Part shown: positions 23,740-34,589 of the stretch, one piece after another
How the letters are laid out: each line of letters opens with the position of its first letter
Position numbering within the stretch: position 1 is the first letter of the stretch
Assembly (NCBI GenBank): GCA_013146195.2
Contig: CM028377.1
Span: forward strand, 166,015,824-166,079,823
Length of the DNA stretch: 64,000 bases
Source: Codonopsis lanceolata
Taxonomy: Eukaryota; Streptophyta; Magnoliopsida; Asterales; Campanulaceae
Direction: 5' to 3'
The notes under the pieces: model-generated
The model's input: the letters and a program-made list of their open reading frames with translations, nothing else
Told to the model about the DNA's origin: nothing
Database searches by the model: none
Position numbers and translations under genes: made by a program

Positions 23740-25577
23740 TGTAAACACCCCAATTTCGTACCCCTTGTATGTGACGTAAAATATCAAGAACTGTTAAAAT
23801 TTAACAAATGTCAATTTACATGAGTTAAAAATGCGAAAGGCAAAGCAAGATGCGCGAAACAGTGAACTGCGAGGGGTGAAAGTGTGAAAATGAAAGTTGA
23901 ATAGTAGCCTTGGTGCCGCCACATGCTGCTGTTGGTGCCGCACCAGAGGGCCTATTGGCCGCACCATGAGATTTCACTGTAGCTTGTCTCAGTGAACGAA
24001 AAGTACAAACCTTGAAGCTTGGTGTACAACTGGCTGATGCGGCTGGAAGAAACTCAGAAATGCCGGCTGACTCCCTGCTCTTCAAGTATAAATAGAAGGC
24101 CCCGGCTCCTCATTTCAGTGCTCAATGTTCGCGATAAAAATCGCAACGAAGCTCTGTCTCTCCGTCATTCCGTCAAAATATTAGTACGAGAGGTGTGAGA
24201 TAGGTGAGCGAAGCCCCTAAAAGTCTCCAAACTCCGTCCAAACTCCGCCAAAATAAATATCCATAGGTTATAAGTGATCCCTAGCCTAGTTGTTAGGTAT
24301 CCACCGCACTTCCCCGGCCCAAAAATCCCAAAGTAAGCCGTTACTCTGCCCGAGTAACGAGCTAAAAAACCAAAAAACTAAGTCGTGGTTTCGCCTAACT
24401 AAAAAGGCCAAAACCTACTAAAATAAACTATCACTCTACCCGAGTTGACAAGCTAAAAGTCTCCGAAATAAGCAGTCACTCTGCCCAAATCAAAACAACA
24501 ACCACGCAGCAAACAACAAAAAAGACTACATCTCCCTGAAGGACAGAGCGAACACACCACTGCTCTAAAAGGTAAAGCCTTTAAGGGCGTTATTTATTGT
24601 ATTTATTTACTTTTCTGTCTATTTATTATTTAAAGTAGTTATTTAAATCCGACACAATGTAGCCAATATAAGCCGTTGTGCTGCCCGGATTAGAATAGGA
24701 AATAGTATGTAAAAGAGCCATTATAATGGTCAAATATTCTTAAATATGTCTGTAATTATTGTAAGAAAATGGCTGTGAGTCCGTAAATAATGTAGCCATG
24801 GACGTATTTGTTTTAATTTCCTGTCTTTTAATACTTTATTTATTAGCTAAACAAATATAACAATAAGCATACTTCAGTCAAAAACCACTTTTGAGACCGA
24901 AAGGGCGAGTTGGGTGCCTAGCATCTTCCCAACTCGTAACTTAGCCTCCGAACCCGTTTTCTTTTTCTCTGGTTTATTTTTCTTTTCTTTGGTTTTGCTT
25001 TATTTTGCCTTAAAATAAAGATGGGGACTCTAAAACTTTCAGATCCAGTGGGGCCTCGCAACACTCCTTCTTTGCACTTTTCCGTTCTCCCCTAAAAAAG
25101 GGAGAATGGGAATGGAAGGGTGATGTATTCCCATATCCTGGTATCTTCTAAAAAAGGTATAACTTGATGCGGGAAACCCAAAGCTCCCATAGCGATCTGA
25201 ACGGGCCATAAGACTATTTTTAATAAAATCCATAGTGGGGGCGTCGCAATATCCTTTTTTGCACTTTTCCGTCTTCCCCTAAAAAAGGGAAAATGGGAAT
25301 GTAAGGGTAATGCATTCCCATATCCTGGTATCCCCTAAAAAAAGGGATAACTTGATGCGGGAAACCATAAGTTCACATATTTGATACAAAATCCACTAAA
25401 GACAACCGAGGCACATTCCAACGTGCTAACATAGACAGCACTCCTCTCGCACTTTTGATTTCGTCTTCCCCTAAACAAGGGAGGGTGGAACGAGAGCAGT
25501 GGTGTCCCGCATCCGCACGTACGCGCACCCCTATCCAAGGGCGCGCGGGGCGCGGGTCGCACCCCGGGAACCTCACA
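23740..25577 (+). mobile_element. Ogre 3' LTR, 1838 bp
   Basis: It begins TGTAAACACCCC and ends CCTCACA. The 3' half matches 1-824. Its end is not followed by a PBS, so it is the 3' LTR of the element whose 5' LTR opens the window. The first half matches, in reverse, the solo LTR at 58782-60716 and the LTR at 38627-39315. It has a TATA box at 24087-24095 and five hairpin modules between 25087 and 25485. No coding frame in it is supported. Confidence 0.9.
24087..24095 (+). promoter_or_regulatory. TATA box of Ogre LTR promoter
   Basis: TATAAATAG. The same motif is kept at the same relative place in the reverse-oriented LTRs at 38955-38963 and 60352-60360, about 350 bp from the LTR start, supporting it as the Pol II promoter. 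Confidence 0.75.
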
Positions 25578-26089
25578 GACATGCATTGTTGGCAAGGATA
25601 TCAACTTGGTGAAATTTTGTCCTAAAATAAATTGTCCAAGTCAATTTCCAAAAATTTCCATGTTGAAAAATATTTAGTGGTTGTCTAATTTTTGTGGGAA
25701 TCTAAGAGGTATTGAATTTGGATATGATGTGCTCAGTTATTGCTAGGGGTGTGATCAAATCATGGTGAACACTTAATTGTGTTTTTCAAAATCTTTGATT
25801 TTTGTGAAATCCTAAAAGATTGTTTATCCCTCTTCCTTTTCAGGTCAAATAGGGGGAGAGAGATCAAGTGTTTATGGTGATGGTGATGAATCTCATAAAT
25901 TGTTCATGTTTGTTTTGTATGCATTTGATTGTATCATTAGTATATTCTGATTTGTGCTTAATAATGATTTCTGATTTTATACCTTGCACAAATTCAGGGG
26001 GAGATGAGATTTTCTAACATATGCAGGTTAGATGGTTTGATTGGTATTGAATAAACACTTGTCTTTTGATTTGACCAGAAAGGCTCAAC
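25578..26089 (+). mobile_element. 3' interior end of a Sirevirus-like copia element
   Basis: T-rich non-coding DNA with repeated AGGGGGAGA motifs (near 25851, 25997 and 26090). The last lies directly before an LTR-like start. Clustered purine signatures at the 3' end of the interior are a known trait of Sireviruses. No pol sequence is left, and its left end abuts the Ogre 3' LTR. Confidence 0.55.
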
Positions 26090-26100
26090 AAGGGGGAGAT
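26090..26100 (+). other. Polypurine tract of copia fragment
   Basis: AAGGGGGAGAT immediately before TGTAAGGGTAAAAT, the presumed LTR start. Confidence 0.7.
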
Positions 26101-27033
26101 TGTAAGGGTAAAATACCTATTTTGGTTTTGTTTCACCTTTCTTTGTCATAAAGTTTTTGTGGATTTTTGGTAACAAAATCTTTAGTTGCATTTTTGAAAA
26201 CATAATATTCCTAAAGATTTTTGGTTTCTTGATCCTAAAGTCTAGGAGTCATTTTTGGAAACAAAATATTTAATTAGATTTTCGTTTTCTTGGACCTAAA
26301 TCTTAGGAGTTGTTTTTGGTAACTAAATCTTAGCATAAATCCTAGTCAAACTGCGATTCTTGACCACTTTCATATTTGGTAATAAAATCTCACAAGATTG
26401 GTAAGTTGTTGATTTTTCCTTAATAACTAATCATTTTCCTTGTAGTAAAGGGATTGTTTTGCGTGTGTGTAGGAGATCGCACAACTATAAATAAAGGAGC
26501 AAGGATTCGTGTTTTGGGCAGAGCTTCAGAGAGAGAATAAAAGTCATACATCTGTGAGCAGAAGCAAGGAGTTTCGTGTTTTTCCGATCCCGAGCAGCGA
26601 TCCGCTGAAGCTGTCAATGTTATAACATTGGCAGTCACATTGAAAATTCTGGAAAACTGTTTGTGCTTCCTATTTCAGTTTAGGAAGCTGTTTTTGTTTC
26701 TTCCCACGTTTTGTTTAATCTGTTTATGTGGGGTTTTTGTTCTCTAAGATTCATTGTCTTGTGAGAATATTTTTGTGATTGATTTCACATAGTTTTTGTA
26801 AAACAATTCATTGTTTTAAGTGAAATCTTTTTGGCCATGAGGCTAGGTCTACAAGTATTATCTTGTAGATTGTTTGGTAAACCTTTGTGTTTAATGTCGT
26901 GCTTTATTATTAAGTCTTTCGTTGTTTTGTATTTTTTTCAGACCATTGTGGCTTCCATTGTAGCTACATCGGCAGCTACATTGGAAACTGCATTGGCTGA
27001 TTTTTCAGAAAATCCTAGCTACGTGTGTTCTTT
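26101..27033 (+). mobile_element. Copia (Sirevirus-like) 3' LTR, probably truncated
   Basis: It begins TGTAAGGGTAAAATACC after the polypurine tract. It contains a clear TATA box and no coding frame. The right end runs into a 100-bp Ogre LTR piece without a clean CA terminus, so the LTR is probably cut. Confidence 0.6.
26486..26493 (+). promoter_or_regulatory. TATA box in copia LTR
   Basis: TATAAATA in the context ACAACTATAAATAAAGG, about 385 bp into the LTR, consistent with a U3 promoter. Confidence 0.65.
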
Positions 27034-27136
27034 CACTGGTATCCCCTAAAAAAAGGATAACTTGATGCGGGAAACCCAAAGCTCTCATAGTGATCCGAAA
27101 CGGGCCATAAGGCTATTTTTAATAAAATCCATAGTT
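27034..27136 (+). mobile_element. 100-bp Ogre LTR fragment (filler)
   Basis: It matches one hairpin-repeat unit of the Ogre LTR (compare 25139-25240), starting at GGTATCCCCT and ending AAATCCATAGT. It sits between the copia LTR and a truncated Harbinger transposase. It has no LTR ends or target duplication, which suggests DNA-repair filler. Confidence 0.75.
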
Positions 27137-27608
27137 GCCGTGCATTTTTGAAGTACTTGTCGAGATGATCGGCCGGAACTCCATAAGCCAATTGACGGAT
27201 AGCTGCCGTGCATTTTTGAAGTGGTGAGAGACCTACTTTTCCTACTGCATCAGACCTCTGTCGAAAATAACTTGAATGATTCTCCAATACATTAACTATC
27301 TGAATGAATAAGTTTCGATGCGTTCGGAAGCGTCGCCGAAATATATGATCGGGATACAATGGCTGAGATGAGAAGTAGTCATTGACAAGTTGAGTATTTC
27401 CCGCTACACGCTTTCGATCTATATACCTCCTCTTTTTCCTTTGGCGACGCCTCCTGATGTTGGCTCTCTCCGTTTCTTCTATTTGTTGTTCTAATGCAAT
27501 TATCTCCAAATATATTTTTTCACCTTCAAACATGTTGGATTCGTTGGATTCTTCGGTATGACTGCTTGTGTTAGAGCTATTGGTAGAAGAAGAGGAAGAA
27601 TTAGACAT
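27137..27608 (-). pseudogene. PIF/Harbinger transposase (ALP1/HARBI1-like), N-terminal part
   Basis: The start at 27608 follows from the Ser/Asn/Thr-rich N-terminus typical of plant PIF transposases. A coiled-coil-prone acidic helix, a basic cluster (RRRRQRKKRR), FRRRFRTHRNLFIQIV and GLSPLQKCTAAIRQLAYG, the signature entering the helix-turn-helix-like domain, come next. The DDE nuclease core that cuts DNA is absent because the gene is truncated after about 150 codons. An 18-base piece of the gene's own sequence is duplicated at the break. Confidence 0.85.
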
Positions 27609-27683
27609 CTTTAGTCGTATGTTGATGATTTGTAGGTATTGGTAGAAGAATATGACACCCCCTTATCTATATATACTTCTCAA

Positions 27684-27796
27684 CAACGGCTACTTTAAAA
27701 CGGCTACTTTACAACGGCTACTTTTACAATGGCTACTTTACAACGGCCACTTTAAAACGGCTACTTTTACAACGGCTACTTTAAAACGGCTATTTT
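27684..27796. repeat. Short tandem array (unit about 15 bp)
   Basis: About eight imperfect copies of AACGGCTACTTTA in the leader of the Harbinger element. Spacing is irregular (14-17 bases) and units are contiguous, so it is not CRISPR-like. Confidence 0.85.
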
Positions 27797-27965
27797 AAAA
27801 ACATTAATAATTAAAAGTTACATAAAAACATTAATAATTAAAGTTACATAAAAACATTAATAATTAAAAGTTACATAAAAACATTAATAATTACAAGTTA
27901 CATAAAAACATTAAACTTACATAAAAACATTAATTAAAGTTACTAATTAAAGTTACATAAAAAAA
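27797..27965. repeat. AT-rich tandem array (unit about 27 bp)
   Basis: About five to six copies of a unit containing ACATTAATAATTAAAAGTTA, directly next to the preceding array. Confidence 0.85.
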
Positions 27966-28414
27966 TTAAATAAAAGACAAATAAAAGATCAGTAGGAAAC
28001 GGCTACAAAATTTAATACCAAACGGCTATAAATTAAAATCCCAAACCCCCCACCCACCAAACCGCCCCCCCCCCACACACGGTAAAGTTGCCTTTTATTT
28101 ATAAAAAAAACAAAATTTAATCAAACAGACACAAAAACAGAGCTGGGCCCCACCATTCCGCGCCTCTCACTCGCCCGCCCCTCGCGTGAACTGCACACGC
28201 CACACACAGGCCGTGTGTGACGCCCATCTTCCTGCCTGGCACGCCTTCTTCCTCCCATTTGGCTGGCTTCCAATTTTGGAAGAAAATTTTTCATCACACC
28301 TCCATGTCAGCTTCCTCCGAAAATTTGGAAGGGTCACCAACGCAAATTGAGCACTTCCAATTTGGAAGTCTGTCCACCTCACCTTAAGAAGAAGGCGTTG
28401 GTGGTGCTCTAATA

Positions 28415-28889
28415 GAGCATGTCTAATGTATAAAATTCGTATAGTTCATCCGTCTTTAAATTATCGTCTTCCTTTTTTTTTGTCTGTTCTATAATTGTTC
28501 AGTTTGAAATTTATCTTTTTAAAACATCAATTTTATCATTTTATCCTTACTTTTGCACTCTACTTTAATTATGGGCCACATGCACATGGGCTTTAAAGGA
28601 AACTACACATTACACCAATATAATTAATCAAGTTAATTATTTTTTCTTAAACTGTGGACCGGATCAACTAAGACGATTATTTAGGGACGGAGGGAGTATA
28701 TCATATTAGTTGGGTCTCATTGTCATCCACATATTTTTCTTTTCTTATTCTATTTAAAAATATATCTTTAAAATCATAATATTCTTACGCATCTTCTTAA
28801 TTGGGTCTCACTGACACCTCATTTATTTTATAATTCAATCTTATTTTCTATAATTCAAACTTATCTAAGAGGACATATTTGAGGTGCTC
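28415..28889. mobile_element. Possible Harbinger-type MITE holding a Stowaway
   Basis: The ends read GAGCATGTCTAAT and (reverse complement) GAGCACCTCAAAT, an imperfect inverted repeat. TTA follows on the right, but ATA precedes on the left, so the target duplication is imperfect. A Stowaway copy is inserted 29 bases from the left end. No coding potential. Confidence 0.4.
28444..28696. mobile_element. Stowaway MITE copy 1, 253 bp
   Basis: The right end GACGGAGGGAG is the canonical Stowaway terminus. The left end GTTCATCCGTC is its diverged partner. TA flanks both ends (28442-28443 and 28697-28698). The interior matches the second copy at 30042-30298. Confidence 0.9.
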
Positions 28890-28892
28890 TTA

Positions 28893-29539
28893 GAGCATGA
28901 ACAACAGAAGTTTTTCTAAAAAAATCTTAATAAATCAAATCTTCCAGGGTGGTTCAAAAAGAAATCAAATCCAAATTTTATTTGATTTGGTTTGATTTGA
29001 ATCAATTTAGACACAAATCAAAAGCAAATCAAACCATACACAGCAAGTAAAACGACTGTCTTTTAGCTAAAAATTACACAAAACGACATCATTTTCTTAA
29101 AAATCAAAAAATAACGCGCTGGCCGATGACAGCCGCAACGGCTGACGGGGGGCTGACCCCTTTGCCATTCCTTTTCCACTTTGGCAATTTTAAAAAACTT
29201 TTCCACCATTATTTTTCATGGCCACTTTCGATCAAAAAAAATATTTGAAATTTTTTTCTTAAATTAAAGTGCACATTTTTTATCTAAATAGAGACTTGGT
29301 TTGTTTTATTTAGATATCAAAAAAAAATATGATTTTTTCAAGTTTTTAACCATTTTCTAAAAAAATATTAAAGTAATTGAGATAAATATGATGAGATATG
29401 TAAAAAGTATTGGATTCTATGTTACTATTGAAATGATTTTTTGGTTTTAAATCAAATATTTATTAAATATATTATTTTATTATTTTTAATGGGTTATGTT
29501 TAATTTAGGTTTTTTTTATTTGAGCTATTATTCATGCTA
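28893..29539. mobile_element. Harbinger-type MITE, family copy 1
   Basis: It begins GAGCATGAAC and ends TTCATGCTA, flanked on both sides by TTA (28890-28892 and 29540-29542). The interior, for example the block near 29250-29330, matches 30770-30860 in the second copy. It has no transposase. Confidence 0.75.
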
Positions 29540-30041
29540 TTAGAAGCTAGTATGACAGGGAATCCACCCAAAGAAAGAAGTTTGCTTCAAAGTCAAAGCA
29601 ACCCAATAAATAACAAAGTTTAAAAGCTATTTGTGGCAGGTTGAGTTGTCATTGCCGGCATGAATAAATTATTTTATTTTTGTTTAATTTTATTGGCGAT
29701 AAATTTGAAAAAAATTAATATTATTCTGGTGTTATAAAAAACATTTAACTATATTGTACCCTTAAATTTACTAGTATCTCTCCTATAAAGCGGTTTTACA
29801 TATTTTAATTAGTATAACACAGTCTCACTTTCTAATAGTTTAACTTAGCAATACACAGTAAGTCAAATAAAACAGATTTGTTTTGAAAAAAATATCGTAA
29901 GACTGTTTAGCTAAATATTTGCCTAACTTCCGAATTGAAATTAGAAACTTCGAGAATCAATAATACTATCCAAAAAAATGTAGATTTTTGAAATGTATAA
30001 CTATTTAGAGACACAAACTATTTTTAAATGAAATTTTGATA
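29540..30041. other. AT-rich spacer
   Basis: I see no gene, repeat or regulatory signal that can be supported in this 500-bp AT-rich stretch. Confidence 0.5.
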
Positions 30042-30298
30042 AGCATTCTGTCCCTCCTAATATTAATGTCTTACTTTCATTTTTTGTTTTCAAAATTATC
30101 TTGTTCGTAGCTTATTATTTTAGGAAAACACTTTAACTATTTTATGTTTACTTTTTTTCCTTACTCTAATTATAAGTCATATGTATATGAATTTTAAAGA
30201 AAATTACATATTATACAAATATTAATCAATAAAATCAATTATTTTTTCTTAATTCGTGTGGTAGGTCAACCAAAATAATAATTTTAAGACAAAGTGAG
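30042..30298. mobile_element. Stowaway MITE copy 2, older
   Basis: It shares its interior with 28444-28696 (for example around 30160-30250). It has degraded ends, AGCATTCTGTC and GACAAAGTGAG, and TA on both sides (30040-30041 and 30299-30300). Its ends are more diverged than those of copy 1. Confidence 0.75.
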
Positions 30299-30530
30299 TA
30301 TATGTTTTTTTCTAAATAACAAAAAACGCTCTCTGTAGTACCAAAAAAGTATTACAAATGATGTGTTTATAATTTTAAAAAAAATAAAAAAAATTACCTA
30401 AAATTTTTTATTTAAAAGATAGCTTGTTTTATAATTAAAAAAAACAAATATGACAATAGTTTAGAAAGGGAAGGTGTAACAAAAATGATAAACCCTTCAA
30501 AACTGAGGTTAAGTAAATTATTAAACCTTA

Positions 30531-30886
30531 GAGCACGTCCAACGGGGTTTTTTCTCAAATCTAACCAAATTTTCCTTCCCAATGGTGAATCTTAAAAAAA
30601 AAAAAATTAACCCAAATCAACGATGAGTTTGAAAAAAAAAATCACCTCATGAATGGAAGAGGCTCCAAATCCAAGATTTCCTTTCCATGTGACATGATTT
30701 GAGTGGATAACATTTTATTTTTTCTCACATTACCTTTCTTGACCAATTTTTAACTTAAAAACATTTTTTAAATATTTTTTGCTGAATTAAAGTACACATT
30801 TTACTTATAAATAAAGATTTTGTTTGTTTTATTTGGAAATCAGAAAAGATTTCTATGATTTTTTTAAGTTTCTAGTCATTATTAAT

Positions 30887-30941
<55 letters not shown>

Positions 30942-31092
30942 TATGTGTATGTGTGTGTGTTGGATTTTGTTCAACAATTGAAAAAGTTTTTTGATTTGAA
31001 ATCAAATGAATATCTAATAGATTATTTTAATAGTTTTTAATGCGCTGAGTTTGATTTTTGATTTGATTTTTTAAAAACCATTATACATGCTC
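30531..31092. mobile_element. Harbinger-type MITE, family copy 2
   Basis: 562 bp with ends GAGCACGTCCAACGG and, in reverse complement, GAGCATGTATAATGG. Both sides carry TTA (30528-30530 and 31093-31095). The interior matches 28893-29539. It contains the TA/TG microsatellite at 30889-30960. Confidence 0.85.
30889..30960. repeat. (AT)n-(GT)n compound microsatellite
   Basis: An AT tract to about 30932, then an interrupted AC/TG section ending in GTGTGTGTGT. Confidence 0.95.
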
Positions 31093-31648
31093 TTACCAAC
31101 TTTAATCAATTGATGTGGTAATACTATTACAAAGTCACCATTGATTTCTAAAGAAGAAATACATAAGGTTCCAAAGGTGTATTGAAGCTGCAAAAGATGA
31201 GGAAAAGGGAACGGGGAGAGAAAGGTGTGATTGGGAAATTTATGCCAAAGAAAGATTTCTTCATCAAAGTAACCCAGATTTAAGATTTATCTAATCCCTC
31301 TTTATACCTATTATCCGTCGGCCTAAATTACTTACTCATGCATGATTTATAATTTTGATTTTCTTGATTATTAATGTTTTAAAATAAAGTTAAGTGAATG
31401 TGTTTTAAATATTTTTTTTGTCTCACGTGCAGGTGCAATTAATTGAAAATTTTATTTTAACTCGTATTTCTAAACCATTTATTGTTGTGAAACAAAAGCT
31501 TCAAGAAGAAGATTAAATTGTCGTTATAGAATACAATAATGCTGCTACAATCATATTTATTTTGCTAACAATTTCAATATTTCATTATTAGTTTTCCTTC
31601 GAAATAAATGAATTATAAGCAATTATTATTTCATTATTTTGTATCTTT
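31093..31648. other. AT-rich spacer beside the LINE
   Basis: No supported gene. The ORFs here are short and unstructured. It may contain older MITE or gene debris that I cannot identify. Confidence 0.45.
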
Positions 31649-33172
31649 CTACCAGATTTTGAATGAGTTTGGATCCTTGATCTTCGGCAGAAGAACTAAT
31701 GCAGTGGAAGATATCCCTCGATGTATGGCAGAACCTTTAAAAAAGTATTGGACAGCCGCAATAACATCATGTGTAATAATATCCCAACATCCTCGATAAA
31801 ACCAACCTGTAAAGCCATCACTACATGGAGCACTATCAGGACTCATATCATGAATAGCTTTCCATATCTCCTCCTCCATAGGGATTCTGCAAATGCAATC
31901 ATTATCTTCTACCCTTAATTCTCCCCTGGACTGAGAAAACAAATCTTCGCTCAACCCATGATTTGACTGGGCTAAAAGATCCGAGAAAAAATCAACCGCC
32001 TGACTACCAATCCTATCATTATCTTCACACCAAGACCCATCTGCATTCTTAATCCGCAAAAAATTAGCTGACTGACGCTCCTTAACGCAAGCATGAAAAA
32101 ACACCATGTTGCGATCCCCATCCCGGAGCCATTTTTGTCTAGCCTTTTGTTGAAGCAACTCCGCATCCCATTTAACACATTGGAGAAGAGCCTTTTTCTC
32201 AGCATTCAAAATATCAATTAAAGAACCGTCCCCCCCTTGTTGCAGATCATATTCATGCCTTAAAATATTATCCTGATGATTAGAAATCTTTCGCTTCACA
32301 TGACCAAAAACGGACCAATTCCAATCTTTCAAAGCTTTCCGGAGAAAGTGAAGTTTTCTGTGCCAAATTTCCATGAGGCTGCCCGGCACATGACGATTCC
32401 ATTGCTGCCTGACAAAGTTCAAAAACTCCTGGTGATCCATCCACATTCGCTGAAACAGGAAGAAACTTCGACCTTTATTAACCGAAGGGAACTCAATAAG
32501 CAACGGCGTATGATTAGAATGAGATCGAGCCAGATGAGTAACTCGAATTGTAGAATAACTAGCCTTGTAAACCCCATTGATCGAAACCCGATCCAGACGC
32601 TGCCATATCCTCGAGCCCGCTTGATGATCATTGCACCATGTAAAAATATTGCCTTCAAATCCTGCATCCTCCAAACCGGCTGCATGAGAAAAGTCTATGA
32701 AGTCGTTCATATTTTGCCAATCCCAACCATTCCCACCCAACTTCTCATTGGTCTGCATAATGGTATTAAAATCTCCACCCACTAGCCATGGATCGACATA
32801 AGTAGCAGCGGCATCCATAAGCTCCTTCCAAAGATTCTGTCGATTCTCATGAGAGCACGACGCATAAACAATCGAAACAATAAAAGCCTTACCATTCATA
32901 CAAACTCTAACCGTCAACTGTTGGGATGAATAGCCAACTATAGAAACATCCACTCCTTTTTCCCAAAACAGCCATATATGCATGTTAAGAGGGTTCTTAT
33001 GTAAACAATTAGGAAATCTAATCCTTTTAGCAATATTATAAATTCTGTCACCACCTATTTTTGGCTCTAAAGTAGCAAACAAAAAAGGATGATGTTGAGC
33101 CTTAAGCACCTTCATATAATCCAAAGTATCTTTATTCCCAACTCCGCGGGCATTCCAAATTATGATCGTCAT
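31649..33172 (-). pseudogene. LINE ORF2: endonuclease and start of reverse transcriptase
   Basis: The protein nicks target DNA and primes reverse transcription there. The APE-type endonuclease fills about residues 1-235: WNARGVGN with the catalytic Asn, an LEPK Glu, a VGGDFN block, and the usual SDHxP motif reading SNHTPLL. That Asp-to-Asn change removes a catalytic residue. A linker with QKARQKWLRDGDRNMVFFH, conserved in plant L1 ORF2, comes next, and then the first RT block (MSPDSAPCSDGFTGWFYRGC, usual form KSPGPDGF). The frame ends at 31649 soon after VLLPKIKDPNSF, before the RT catalytic FADD. The frame is otherwise open for 507 codons, so decay is modest. Confidence 0.93.
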
Positions 33173-33177
33173 AAAAC

Positions 33178-34368
33178 TTACTTGGATGATTTATTTTTCC
33201 TGGACTGAGCCCTAGTCTTTCGAGACTGCTTCTTTGCACTCTTTCCTTGCTGCAAATTCTTAATTTGCATATTACAAAAATTCTTGAATTCTGCCGTAAT
33301 AGGCTTCAAATTATTCTTGTCAAATGAATAAGATCTCTGTAAACTCTTTACTTCCTTCTCAAAATCCCCGCCCGTAGAATGGGCTTTACCCAAGTGATGA
33401 GGAGTAGACTGAAGAATAGCCTCCCATAATTTAGACTGCCGCTCTGTCTCATCGACCGTACCCATTTTAGCTGCCGGGGCAGAGATATCATTAGGGGTAT
33501 TGTTACAGCCCCCAGACTCCTCCATCACATCATCATCAACAAGAACATCAAAAGAATTAGTAGTTACTATCCCGATATCAACATTAGCTTCTGCATCTAA
33601 AGATGTAACCTTCTGTTTACCTTTCCCCCGAGGATCAATAAGAGGCGCCTTACCCGTTGTTGTACCCTTACCCTTTTCGGTATCCTGACTATGAGAGTCC
33701 GTGTGAGATGAAGGAGCTTCCTTAACCGTATGCAACACTGGTCGATCTTTGTTGGACAGGCTATCCACAACATCGATAGTCTCTTCACCAATATTTTTAC
33801 CATTTGCATCCTTTGCCATAGATGTTGACCCAATGTTATCTCCTCTTTTTAAAATGATTGGAACCCACTGATTGTTACTTCTACCAATATTATTATTCCT
33901 TTGCTTATTTTCCTCCCCTTCTAAATTTCGAGGTATGTCTCTAAACCTTTGTTCAACAGCAGCAGTGTTACCCGCCCCATGTGCCTGAGCGTTATTATGT
34001 CTACCTTTACGACATTGGGCTTTATAGTGCCCAAGTAGCCCACATCCGTCACAGAATGCTACATTCCCTTCGAACTCCAATGGCTGCCAAAAGCCGTCCT
34101 CTTTTGTTGTACCAATCCACATACGAGATGGCAAAGGAACCGAAACATCCACTTCGACATAGATTCTTGCAAACATAGGTCTGACCAAAGCCATCGTCTT
34201 TTCGTCCACCCGGAGGTAAACGCCTAAAGAATTACCGATATGCTGTAAATAAGAAGGCGTAAACAGATGAAGGGGTAGATGATGTAACCGAACCCACACA
34301 GCGAGCTTAATGTTATCTTTTCTGAACGTAAAATCTGTGGACCATCGGAACGACCGATACATACACAT
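33178..34368 (-). pseudogene. LINE ORF1: DUF4283/CCHC RNA-binding protein, N-terminus missing
   Basis: Plant L1 ORF1 proteins bind the element RNA. What remains starts inside the DUF4283-type domain (KLAVWVRLHHLPLHLF). It has a CCHC knuckle (CDGCGLLGHYKAQC, about residues 107-120) followed by a long low-complexity tail ending in a basic Lys/Arg/Ser cluster. The ATG at 34368 lies next to the truncation, so it is probably not the original start. No stops occur inside the 396 codons. Confidence 0.85.
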
Positions 34369-34589
34369 ATTTATAGCTCTTTAAAAATATTTGGTCATAA
34401 TACATTTACAAATACATTTAAAAATATTTGGCCATAATAACGGCTCTTTTACATAGTATTTCCTAACTAAATCTGGGCAGCACAACGGCTTGTATTTTTT
34501 ACATTGGGCCAGATTTGAAAGTAACTTTTATAAAAATAAACGCCCTTAAAGGCTTTACCTTTTAAAGCGGGGAGTGCTCGCTCTGTCTT

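Larger units (their letters stand above)
27137..28409 (-). mobile_element. PIF/Harbinger transposon, 5' part
   Basis: The - strand element starts at 28409 with GAGCACCACCAACGCC, preceded (outside the element) by TTA, the PIF-type target duplication. It runs through a 780-bp leader into a transposase start and is truncated at 27137 by the Ogre filler. The leader contains two tandem arrays (27684-27796 and 27797-27965) and a C-rich stretch near 28050-28075. The 3' terminal inverted repeat is lost. Confidence 0.65.
31649..34374 (-). mobile_element. L1-type LINE, truncated at both ends
   Basis: A two-ORF non-LTR retrotransposon on the - strand. ORF1 (34368-33178) and ORF2 (from 33172) are 5 bases apart and in different frames, the usual L1 arrangement. 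The N-terminus of ORF1 is missing where an Ogre LTR abuts at about 34375. ORF2 ends after the first RT residues at about 31650. There is no poly-A tail, so the 3' end is lost too. Confidence 0.9.

Noticed and set aside
27684..27965. CRISPR-like array
   Set aside because: Units are contiguous and of uneven length without unique spacers, in a plant transposon leader.
29570..31280. Weak resemblance between CCAAAGAAAGA-containing stretches at 29578 and 31245
   Set aside because: Too short and AT-rich to tell from chance; no frame supports shared coding.
32276..32785. A 169-codon + strand ORF
   Set aside because: Antisense shadow of LINE ORF2, which has clear protein motifs on the - strand.
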